From JAQTNP01 sp964616145 (GTDB taxonomy: Bacteria; Patescibacteriota; Minisyncoccia; Minisyncoccales; PEYH01), in assembly GCA_964616145.1 (NCBI GenBank), contig CAZTRD010000032.1:1-9095 (forward strand): a DNA stretch of 9,095 bases, written 5' to 3'. The notes beneath the pieces were generated by a model that was given only the letters and a program-made list of their open reading frames with translations, did not search any database and was not told where the DNA came from. Of this stretch, positions 1 through 8,000 are shown one piece after another. Every line of letters begins with the position of its first letter. Within the stretch, counting starts at the first letter, position 1. The position numbers and the translations under genes are program-made.

Positions 1-3000
1 TGTAGCCTTGTATTTCAAAGTAGCAGTCATTCAATTGGTTGGTAAAGTAACCCTGGCCAGGCATTAAGTTGTTGTTTCCTGTAAGAAATACATATTTAGT
101 GTCTGGTGGGACTGGTACTTTTAAAGGATCCCAATAAGCTATCCCTTCATTATTAGTAACCTCTGGCCCCCATGCGCATCCTACCTGAAGATTGTTGAAT
201 GTTTTTGGTGTATCCGGCATCAAAGGCAGTGAGAACATGCTTATTCCGTTGTCAATTGCAACCCTCATTACTGTTTTACATTTAGCATCAGGCTCTGTTA
301 TTGCTGGTCCACAATCATTGCAGGTGTATATTGCCTGGCATTGAGCAACATTATAATCATTCCATGCATCAATTATACCATCTACATTAGCATCAGTACA
401 TACATCAGCTGGGCAATTGCAATCATTATCTTGTGTTGCGTCATATGTACAGGTTCCTGCGCCATTACATTCAGCACATACGCCACAGTCTACTCCATTT
501 GCTGCATAAGTATCTAAAGGACAATCATCACTAGATCCATCACATGTTTCAGCAACATCACAAACATCTACAGCAGCCCTACACTCTGCAATTGATTTTG
601 CATCTCCAGGACATGCTGCATTATTACCATCACATGTTTCAGCAACATCACAAACACCTTGTGAACCTCTACACTCTGTTCCAACTGATTCTAATTGTTG
701 TTGGCATTCATTATTTGCATTACAAACACCATCTGCACAATCATCATCTAAGCTATTACAATCATCATTAACTTGACAACATAAAGGTCCATTTGGACCT
801 ACAACTCCAGCACAATCTGCATCATCACAATCTACATCATTATCTCCATCATCATCTTGCCCATTATCACAAATTTCACTTATATATTTACATGAACAAT
901 CATTTTGGCAGATGTCTATTGTTAATGGGTCATTATCATTACAATCTGTATCTTGATCACATGGAGCACCACAATCTAAGGTGTTGACTCCATCACCAGA
1001 GTCATCATCAGTACAATATGATCTATCAACAGAGCAGTCGTGTACTAAGCATTGACCAGATCCATCACATTTGTCGCTTCCGCTTGATGGATAGAAAACA
1101 GCTTTAAAGCCGTTGCATTCATCACTTTGACAGCTTCTAAATGGTCCGCATGTAGTACCTGCTGCTGAATCTTTATTTTCACATTGATCTAAAATCTCAT
1201 CACATGAATCATCAGTGCATGGATTAGCATCCTTGCAATTTACAGATGTTCCAGGTTTGCAGTCATTTACAACATGGCATGTTTCTGCACCATTACACCA
1301 ATCTCCATCATCACAGTTTGCATTATTTGGATTGTTTTCACAACCATTTTGCGGATCACAAACATCATCTGTGCAGCCAACAAAATCACCACATACTGTA
1401 TTATCTGGTGTGTTGTCACATGAGTCAGAACCTTCATTACAACTATCTTGTGTACAAAGTACAGCATCATCACAATCTGGTGCAGGACCGTCTTGACAAC
1501 CTACAAGGTCGCTACATGTTTCTTCACCATTACACCATGCTCCATCATTACATAGAGCATTGTTTGGCGCGTATTGACAATCATTGACAGGATCACATGT
1601 GTCTATAGTGCAGTCAAAAGGATCATTACATAATGCGTTATTTGGTGTGTTACCACATTGGTCTGTTCCTTCATTACAGACATCATCTGTGCAGTCTACA
1701 CTATCACCACAAAGTTTATTCTGACCTACGCAATTTCCGCTAGCACAAACCTCATTTTCTACACAGAACAATCCATCATTGCATGCTTGTCCTTCGTTTA
1801 TTGATTCTGATACACAATTTCCTGTTATTCCATCACATATTCCTAGATTACAATCATCATCAAGGTATGAGCAATCTTTTAAAGTTCCAGTACATACTCC
1901 TGCTGTACAAACATCATTTATAAAACATATATCTTCATCATCACATTGTGTGCCATCTGGTTTAGGATCTGCTTCACAATTGCCTGTTGCTGGATTGCAT
2001 ACGCCATCATTACAGTCATTAGTTTGAGCTGAACAATCTTTTGGGTTTCCACCGCAAACTCCAGCAGCACATATATCATTTGATGTACATAAATCCCCAT
2101 CTTCACATGCTTGTCCTTCGTTTATTGGTTGTTTTTCGCAAGTATTTAGGAAATTACATACTCCTTTGTTACATTGATCGTTTAGATTAGCACAATCTGC
2201 ATCTTCTAAACATCCACATGGTGAGACATCAAACACACAACCAAGTACAGGATTACATGTATCTATTGAGCAGAAAAGATTATCATTACATAAATCATGA
2301 TTTACATCATTATCGCATTCATCATTAGCTTCATCACATGAATCGTCTGTGCAGCCAACTGCATCATTACAATTTGGTGCTACACCTGCTTGACAATCAT
2401 TAACTGCATGGCATGTTTCCTGGCCATTACACCATAGGAAATCATCACAATTATTATCATTTACATCATTTACACATTGAGTACCAACTTCATCACACCA
2501 ATCATCTGTACATCCTACACCATCACCACATTCTTTTGCTGCTCCTGCACATGTTCCTAATATACAAGCATCATTTTCAGTACAGAATAAACCATCATCA
2601 CATAATTGTCCTTCGTTTATTGGTTGTTTTTCGCATTGGTTGGCAACGCATTTTCCTTCGTTACATTGGTCGTTTAGGTTAATACAATCTGCATCAGTTA
2701 AACATCCACAAGCTGCGTAATCATATTGGCAATCTAGTAATGAGTTACATGTGTCAACTGAGCAAGCAATTGCATCATCACATAAACCATCATTTGCATT
2801 ATTATCACATTCCTCATTAGCTTCATCACAAATATCATCTGTACAATCTACTCCATCGCCACAATCAGGAGCTACACCTGCTTGACAATCATTTATAGCA
2901 TCGCATGTCTCAGCGCCATCACACCATAATCCATTATCACAAAATACATCATCTGCATTGAACTGACAGTCATTCACAGGGTCGCATATATCTACAGTAC

Positions 3001-3973
3001 AACCAACTCCATCATTACAATTAGCATCATTTGCATTATTATCACATTCATCATTTGCTTCATCACATGAATCTACAGTGCAGTCAACTCCATCGCCACA
3101 ATCCATTGCTGGTCCAGCTCCACAAGCTCCACCTGCACATACATCACCATCTGTACAGAATAAACCATCATCACATGGATTGATATTGTTAGTAAAGAAA
3201 CAACCTGTTCCAGGATCACAAGTATCATCAGTACAAAGATTACCATCATCACAATCTAGAGGAGCACCTGCTCCACATGCTCCTGCTGCACATTGATCAT
3301 TTTCTGTGCAGGCATCGCCATCGTCACAAGCATTATTATTGTTGGTATAAGTGCAATCTGCCACAACATCACAAACATCGTCTGTGCAGACATTACCATC
3401 ATTACAAGCAGCATTATTTGGAGGGTTAGTACATTCACCTGTTCCTAAATTACATACATTCCAAGTACAAGCAACTCCATCATCACAGTCTGAATCTTGT
3501 GTGCATTTTTCAATAGCTTCAAGATTAGTATACCATTTAGTTGCTCCTTCTGACCATATATCATCAGTTGTGGATGAACCAGCTAAAGTAGCAGAATTTC
3601 CATCTATCTTAAAAGTAATTTTATCTCCACCTACAGCACCTTCGTCACATGATGTAGGATCTGCCGGATTTACACATGGTGTGCAGCCTGTAGGATTTAT
3701 TGTACAATCAGGATCAGAAGCTTTGGTGTCTGGATCATCGCCCTTAACATTTAAGGCTCCATAAAATCCATTTGGTACTGGATTTCCAGGGTGAGTCCAT
3801 TCCCCACACTTAACCCCATTAGGATCGTAAGCAGTTATTACTGTTCCAGGTGTTATTCCTACACCTTCTAATGTTGCAGTACCACCAAACGCAGCATCTG
3901 TTGGAGGTCTTGCAAAAGCAATTGGTAATAATAGTATTAAAACAACACAAGTAAATAATTTTTTTATTTTCAT
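1..3973 (-). CDS. Giant secreted cysteine-rich repeat protein (partial, C-terminus beyond left edge)
   Basis: The frame runs open from ATG at 3973-3971 to the left edge: 1324 codons, no stop, so the C-terminus lies outside the window. Residues 1-22 form a signal peptide (KIKK, hydrophobic core, cleavage likely after AFA). Residues ~23-150 resemble the N-terminal domain of the neighbouring 306-residue protein. From residue 157 to ~1030 there are many repeats of the form CDDGxxCTxDxCDxxxxxC, like the Dictyostelium CTDC-type repeats also found in myxobacterial and archaeal exported proteins. A CDNGQDDDGDND Asp-rich motif lies at 1035-1054, two CDVAETCDG repeats near 1115-1160, and an EF-hand/dockerin-like loop (DANVDGIIDAW) at 1194-1204. 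A module with SMFSLPL and LMPGQGYF starts at ~1238. I count about 170 cysteines by hand (~13%) and almost no N-glycosylation sequons. It is probably a disulfide-rich, possibly calcium-stabilised extracellular fibre or adhesin; binding partner unknown. The start is supported by a strong Shine-Dalgarno. The reading frame is certain, the function is not. Confidence 0.93.
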   Translation of the reverse strand, partial: MKIKKLFTCVVLILLLPIAFARPPTDAAFGGTATLEGVGITPGTVITAYDPNGVKCGEWTHPGNPVPNGFYGALNVKGDDPDTKASDPDCTINPTGCTPCVNPADPTSCDEGAVGGDKITFKIDGNSATLAGSSTTDDIWSEGATKWYTNLEAIEKCTQDSDCDDGVACTWNVCNLGTGECTNPPNNAACNDGNVCTDDVCDVVADCTYTNNNNACDDGDACTENDQCAAGACGAGAPLDCDDGNLCTDDTCDPGTGCFFTNNINPCDDGLFCTDGDVCAGGACGAGPAMDCGDGVDCTVDSCDEANDECDNNANDANCNDGVGCTVDICDPVNDCQFNADDVFCDNGLWCDGAETCDAINDCQAGVAPDCGDGVDCTDDICDEANEECDNNANDGLCDDAIACSVDTCNSLLDCQYDYAACGCLTDADCINLNDQCNEGKCVANQCEKQPINEGQLCDDGLFCTENDACILGTCAGAAKECGDGVGCTDDWCDEVGTQCVNDVNDNNCDDFLWCNGQETCHAVNDCQAGVAPNCNDAVGCTDDSCDEANDECDNDVNHDLCNDNLFCSIDTCNPVLGCVFDVSPCGCLEDADCANLNDQCNKGVCNFLNTCEKQPINEGQACEDGDLCTSNDICAAGVCGGNPKDCSAQTNDCNDGVCNPATGNCEADPKPDGTQCDDEDICFINDVCTAGVCTGTLKDCSYLDDDCNLGICDGITGNCVSESINEGQACNDGLFCVENEVCASGNCVGQNKLCGDSVDCTDDVCNEGTDQCGNTPNNALCNDPFDCTIDTCDPVNDCQYAPNNALCNDGAWCNGEETCSDLVGCQDGPAPDCDDAVLCTQDSCNEGSDSCDNTPDNTVCGDFVGCTDDVCDPQNGCENNPNNANCDDGDWCNGAETCHVVNDCKPGTSVNCKDANPCTDDSCDEILDQCENKDSAAGTTCGPFRSCQSDECNGFKAVFYPSSGSDKCDGSGQCLVHDCSVDRSYCTDDDSGDGVNTLDCGAPCDQDTDCNDNDPLTIDICQNDCSCKYISEICDNGQDDDGDNDVDCDDADCAGVVGPNGPLCCQVNDDCNSLDDDCADGVCNANNECQQQLESVGTECRGSQGVCDVAETCDGNNAACPGDAKSIAECRAAVDVCDVAETCDGSSDDCPLDTYAANGVDCGVCAECNGAGTCTYDATQDNDCNCPADVCTDANVDGIIDAWNDYNVAQCQAIYTCNDCGPAITEPDAKCKTVMRVAIDNGISMFSLPLMPDTPKTFNNLQVGCAWGPEVTNNEGIAYWDPLKVPVPPDTKYVFLTGNNNLMPGQGYFTNQLNDCYFEIQGY
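500..3505 (-). repeat. Array of Cys/Asp-rich coding repeats (CTxDxCD type) with long-period super-repeats
   Basis: This stretch encodes tandem protein repeats of about 35-45 residues, such as GDGVDCTxDxCDEANDECDNNAND and LWCxGAETCxAxNDCQAGVAP. They are arranged in a longer-period pattern. The 30 bases at 2111-2140 are repeated exactly at 2606-2635 (495 bp, 165 codons), coding for CEKQPINEGQ; a shorter copy begins at 1787. The 24 bases at 2580-2603 recur exactly at 3153-3176 (573 bp, 191 codons), coding for DDGLFCT. Because all spacings are multiples of three and copies differ mostly by substitutions, the array seems to have grown by in-frame duplication followed by divergence. Confidence 0.85.
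537..656 (-). repeat. Twin 30-residue CDVAETCDG repeat
   Basis: The 30 bases at 537-566 are identical to those at 627-656, a period of exactly 90 bp or 30 residues. On the minus strand both code for CDVAETCDG followed by a short loop and CPxD. The pattern CDVAETCDGxxxxCPxD is common in bacterial and archaeal exported Cys-rich proteins and resembles the disintegrin/ADAM cysteine-rich motif; the resemblance is by eye. The two copies sit between the CTxDxCD array and the EF-hand-like loop. Confidence 0.8.
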
Positions 3974-3977
3974 TTTT

Positions 3978-3986
3978 TCACCACCT
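3978..3986 (-). promoter_or_regulatory. Ribosome-binding site of the Cys-rich gene, overlapping the upstream stop codon
   Basis: The minus strand reads AGGTGGTGA, four bases before ATG at 3973-3971. It closely matches the archaeal Shine-Dalgarno GGAGGTGA, with one mismatch in the core. Its first two bases overlap the TAG stop (3987-3985) of the 306-residue gene, so ribosomes finishing that gene would stop right on this site. This suggests translational coupling and fixes the start of the Cys-rich gene. Confidence 0.8.
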
Positions 3987-4905
3987 ATATCTCCCACACT
4001 TGCGCTATAGCAGACTTAATCCAATATCCCATTGTCTGCCTCATTTTATTCAGTGTATTAAGCCAGGGCTGGGGGGATTCTGTATCATAAACCTTCCAAA
4101 CGCCTGATTCGTTATATTCCCAAACTACAATGGGCTCTGCTAAACCGCTAATGGCATCAGGCAGACCAATGTCTGAAGCGTTAAATCCTACAAAGTTCCA
4201 GCCTACCTGAAGATTAATTAGTGTATTTCCTGCAGGGCTTCCAGCAAAGCCAAAGTTCTGGTTGATATCCGATCTTATCCAATATGCTTTTCCATATTCC
4301 ATTGCAGTTAATGTGTTAAGCCATGGCTGAGGGGCTTCTGTATCATAAACAAGCCATGTTCCTGTATTATCATAATACCATACAACTACCTGCCCTGACA
4401 AACCGCTAATTAATCTTTCTACAGAATTATTAATCTCATCTGAAGGCAAGCTTCTCATATTCCATCCTGTTTTCAAAGGAATAATATTTATCTGGGTCTC
4501 TCCAGATGAAGCATCATCAGTCCATTTTACAGGGACATCTGAACTTTCAACTACTAGATTTACATCATCACCTTCCTGAGGGCCTTCAATGCAGTCAGCA
4601 TCAGATGTACAGGGAATGCATGCCTCTTCAGCTGCCCAATGTATTGAACAATCACGATCATTATTATAGGATAAAGGAGAATCTCCGCCTGTCATTATTA
4701 TATTATACCAGCCATCAACTGTTGTTGTTGTAATCCATTCAGAACCATCATAATATTTTACTTCTGTTCCATCAGCAGCTGGAGCGCCATCAATCATTAA
4801 TCTTCCCCAATACTCTGTTGGTATTGGCGGCGGAGTATCAGCAGCAAGAACTAAACTAGAAAACATTGTTATTATTAATAGGCTACATATTAGTTTATTA
4901 TTCAT
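3985..4905 (-). CDS. Secreted protein with N-terminal beta-type domain and two GWN/YW modules
   Basis: A complete 306-residue protein, ATG at 4905. Residues 1-21 are a typical signal peptide (MNNK, hydrophobic core, LVLAA). Residues ~22-140 contain YWGRLMIDGAPAADGTEV and four cysteines (C-x9-C-x2-C-x5-C), and resemble the start of the Cys-rich protein downstream. Two tandem modules follow, opening with GWNMRSLP (Trp148) and GWNFVGFN (Trp236), 88 residues apart, and closing with YWIRS and GYWIKS. Both modules include VWxYxxxGxWxVYDTExPQPWLNTL, so they are a recent internal duplication. Modules of this sort occur in many exported archaeal and bacterial surface proteins; no enzymatic residues are known for them. 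There is no transmembrane segment after the signal peptide. Three sequons (NNS, NAS, NES) are present. It lies 11 bp upstream of the Cys-rich gene, probably in one operon, and may be a surface partner or scaffold. Function unproven. Confidence 0.9.
   Translation of the reverse strand: MNNKLICSLLIITMFSSLVLAADTPPPIPTEYWGRLMIDGAPAADGTEVKYYDGSEWITTTTVDGWYNIIMTGGDSPLSYNNDRDCSIHWAAEEACIPCTSDADCIEGPQEGDDVNLVVESSDVPVKWTDDASSGETQINIIPLKTGWNMRSLPSDEINNSVERLISGLSGQVVVWYYDNTGTWLVYDTEAPQPWLNTLTAMEYGKAYWIRSDINQNFGFAGSPAGNTLINLQVGWNFVGFNASDIGLPDAISGLAEPIVVWEYNESGVWKVYDTESPQPWLNTLNKMRQTMGYWIKSAIAQVWEI
4021..4480 (-). repeat. Internal duplication: two GWN/YW modules within the 306-residue protein
   Basis: Two copies of a ~88-residue module lie back to back. 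The coding bases near 4066-4090 and 4328-4352 are almost the same, coding for VYDTE(S/A)PQPWLNTL in each copy. Similar but more diverged modules form the C-terminus of the beta-helix/hydrolase protein, with Trp residues 84 apart, and a looser match occurs near the left edge of the window in the Cys-rich protein. Confidence 0.75.
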
Positions 4906-5051
4906 TTTAACCCCCCTAACTACCCGAAGGAAGTGACATTGATTTAAAAGCTTTTCTATGGTATATTATATTAGTTCGTAAAATTTACTTTTAACCACTT
5001 CCCCGAATATTTTTAATATATGGTTTAAGTATAAATACTTTACTGAAATTA
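4906..5051 (-). promoter_or_regulatory. Spacer with candidate archaeal promoter for the 306-residue and Cys-rich genes
   Basis: This 146-bp AT-rich spacer holds no gene. On the minus strand CTTTTAAA (4951-4944), within AAAAGCTTTTAAATC, is the best TATA-box candidate; initiation ~25 bases downstream would give a leader of only ~15 bases, which the G-run ribosome-binding site fills. A second AT-rich candidate, TAATATAATATA, lies around 4961-4972. No clear T-run terminator for the upstream gene was seen. Read-through from the hydrolase gene is therefore possible. Confidence 0.45.
4911..4917 (-). promoter_or_regulatory. G-run ribosome-binding site of the 306-residue gene
   Basis: AGGGGGG on the minus strand stands five bases (TTAAA) before ATG. 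It can pair with the CCUCC core of 16S rRNA if one G-U pair is allowed. The 12 bases GGGGGTTAAAAT are the same as those in front of the beta-helix/hydrolase gene. Confidence 0.65.
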
Positions 5052-8000
5052 TTACGAAACCTTAACCCAGTAACCATAGCCTGGCTTTAAGGTTGTTAAA
5101 GAGTTGATTGTTCTATTAGGAATATAGCTTGACCATGTTGTGTTATAAGCGTAAACAGCGGAATAGTTAACATTTTTTAAGGTTTCATTAATCAATGATT
5201 GATTTAAACTTGGATAACCGAACAGATTCCATCCAGAATTAAATTCAATATTTTGGTCTTCTGATTCATAGCCTTCAATTTCCAAAACATCATCATTTGT
5301 CATGTTTATCCAGATTCCAAGGTCTGGTTCAAGATTTTTGTCAGTTGGCTGCTCTCCTGCTAAATAAGAATACCACATTCCACCTGTATATGTGTAAAGG
5401 CCAGTATAGTTTCCTTCAATTGAGATTAAAGGTGCAGGCAATAAGCTTTCTTTTGAGTATATGGGTACAGAGAATAGGTTCCATCCTTTATATAATGGAA
5501 TATTGAATGTTGTGGTATTACCTAAGAAAATCTTTTTTTCGTCCAACTTGCCTAACTCTCCCTGCAATAACCCTTTTGATGAGCTAAATTCTGCTTCATC
5601 TGTCCATAAGAAGCTTTCCAGGTATAATTTATCATAGGTATTATTTTCTGGTATCTGTATGTCTATTAAGAAAGATTCTGTTGAGCCAGCGCTTACGTTT
5701 ACACTGTAGGAAACTTCATCAGTGTCATCCCAATAGGTTCCATTCTCAAAATATAATTCAACACCGAATTCCCAGTCTTGCAAATCAATAAGTTCGTTAT
5801 TTGTAACAGTTGCATTTATCCTGATTATGTCTCCATTCTTGTACTGGGATGTATTTGTTTTAGATTGGAAGGTTACTCCTAATAATGTAAAGTTGACCTG
5901 CATATCAGATGTTAAATTTATCCATGGTGTGTCTTCTCCAATGCCAGCTGCTGTGTAGTTCCATAAGACGGGATCTTCGTCATTTATGAATATTGCATAA
6001 ATACCTTCAGATAGGCCTGTAAACTCAAAATATCCAGTTTCGTCTGTTAAATCATCTAACCACAATGCTTCTTCTTCGTCATCTAACCCGATTGGAACAC
6101 TGGTTAGAGGGTTGCCAGCAGAATCAAAAACATAGCCTGATAAATTAAAAGTGATAGACTTTTGCTGGATATTATTTAAATAATTACTCTCCGGCGTTGG
6201 TGTGGTTGCGATAGCAGATATTATACTTAATCCAGGATCTTCTATAATGGCGGTTATTTGCTTGGATTCTTTTGCGTTGATGTCAAAAGTAGATTCATTT
6301 ATTAATATACAATCCGAAATGAGACCTCTGCAAATTTCAACATTAACATTTTTAGCATCCTCATCTCCAATATTTGAAACATTTAAAAAAATACTGATAT
6401 TTTCATTGATTTTTTCCAAGCTTAGCTTTAGTTCAATGTCTGCAAATTCTGCAACCCAAAAGCTCGTTCTAACTTGCCTAATAAATTGTATTCCCCCTAT
6501 GTCTCCTTTCGCCTTTGCAAAGATCAAATAATCTCCTTCGATAAACGTTTCATTAAACCTCCCTGTGAAATTATTGCCAATTTCCTCATTAGAAATATTA
6601 ATTCTTTCTTTGTATGGATTTTCTATTTCTATTTCTATGCTCCCATTAAAAGATCCAGATAAACTTGACGTAATTTCTAAACTCTCATTCACAGATAAAC
6701 CACCTTTATTTATTTCCAAGTTAAGGTACAAAGGGGTTTCTAATATTACTAGAAATGTAAAATTAGCATTACTTGTGGATGAAATATTGGCAATCCACAT
6801 TCCCTCTTCTGGATTTTCAACAAAGGAAGTAGTTAAGTTGTCTTGTGAAAACATTGTTTGAATTATTCCACCACTTGGAGAAATGAGTTGGAGCTCAATT
6901 CCCCCCTCAGAAACTAGTATTGCTGAGAAATCTTGTGTAAATGTAATTGGGATTTCTATTTCTGTCTGCCCGTTTAATTCTGCAGAAAATTCAATTTCTT
7001 GAATTTGATTTTCTATTTCTGTTTCTTCTGCCTGTTCTGCCTGTAACGCTAATGGTGAAACATCATTTTGTAACAAGTAAATAACTCTATCAACAACATC
7101 TTCCTCAACCTCATAATATCCAAAATGATTTACATAGTGTTCTGAATGAGTATCTACATTATCTAATTTTACACTATCTACCGGAATAACCCCATCATCT
7201 TCGCCAGGCAGTAAAGCTGATAAACCAAATATTCCCTTAAAGCCTGCTGTGGTTGCGTAATATATTGGTGCGATACTATCAGTGCAAGAACTTACTTTAG
7301 GATCATTACAATTTAATGTGTTCAATAAAGCGCTGTTAGGAATCATCTGACTTCCACCTTCCCCTATATCTGACAATAAAAAATTTCCACTACAAATACC
7401 ACTAAAAGGGAGAGATAGAATAGGAATTTTAGTAAATATTCTTGCGTAGCGTGCTAAACCAGTACCATGATTTGGAGTACCCATAAATATTATTTTTCTT
7501 ACGCTGTCCTGGCCTTGCAGCATCTCAACATACCATCTAGAAACCAACCCCCCCATAGAATGAACTACTAAATCAACTTGTTTGGCCCCTGTAATTTTTT
7601 TGATATGATTTATTTCATTTCGCAAAACATTTGCATACGCTTTTATGTCCCCCATTGCATCACAGTTGTTGTCTCCGGGAGAATAATCTGAAAGGAAAAC
7701 TGAAAAGCCATTACTTGTCAGCCTATCCCTCATTCCGCCATCTATAAATATATCTGAATTGGACATATAACCATGAACCAGGATAACCGGTATTTCTGGC
7801 TCGCACTTAAAAGTACAGCCTGTTGTTCCATCATCATCCCATCCCGACGTAAAATCGCAAGTGTTGTTAATACCTGTGAAAGTGTTTTCTGGGTTATCTT
7901 TAAAAATATCAGGCTGGTTATTATAACAAACATAATTTCTCTCAAAAAGATTATTTTCGTAATACTTATCAGGTGAAGATGGTAGTATACGGAATCCAGT

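Noticed and set aside
544..2682. Several plus-strand open frames rich in His, Leu and Gln (e.g. 544-771, 1246-1587, 2413-2682)
   Set aside because: They are antisense shadows of the Cys-rich array: GAT/TGT/AAT codons on the minus strand read as CAT-, CA- and ATT-rich strings on the plus strand. No ribosome-binding sites or promoters go with them.
500..3500. Regular catcatcacaat-like repeats resembling a CRISPR array
   Set aside because: The repeats are degenerate, of irregular spacing, in frame throughout, and code for the CTxDxCD protein repeats; no constant direct repeat with unique spacers.
5027..5040. Inverted repeat AAGTATAAATACTT just after the hydrolase stop codon
   Set aside because: Six-base AT-only arms with a two-base centre are expected by chance in such AT-rich DNA; too weak for a terminator hairpin and without a following T-run. 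An operator role cannot be excluded but has no support.
6202..6861. Plus-strand open frames opposite the hydrolase gene
   Set aside because: They overlap a continuous, domain-rich minus-strand gene, have no family signatures and no initiation signals.
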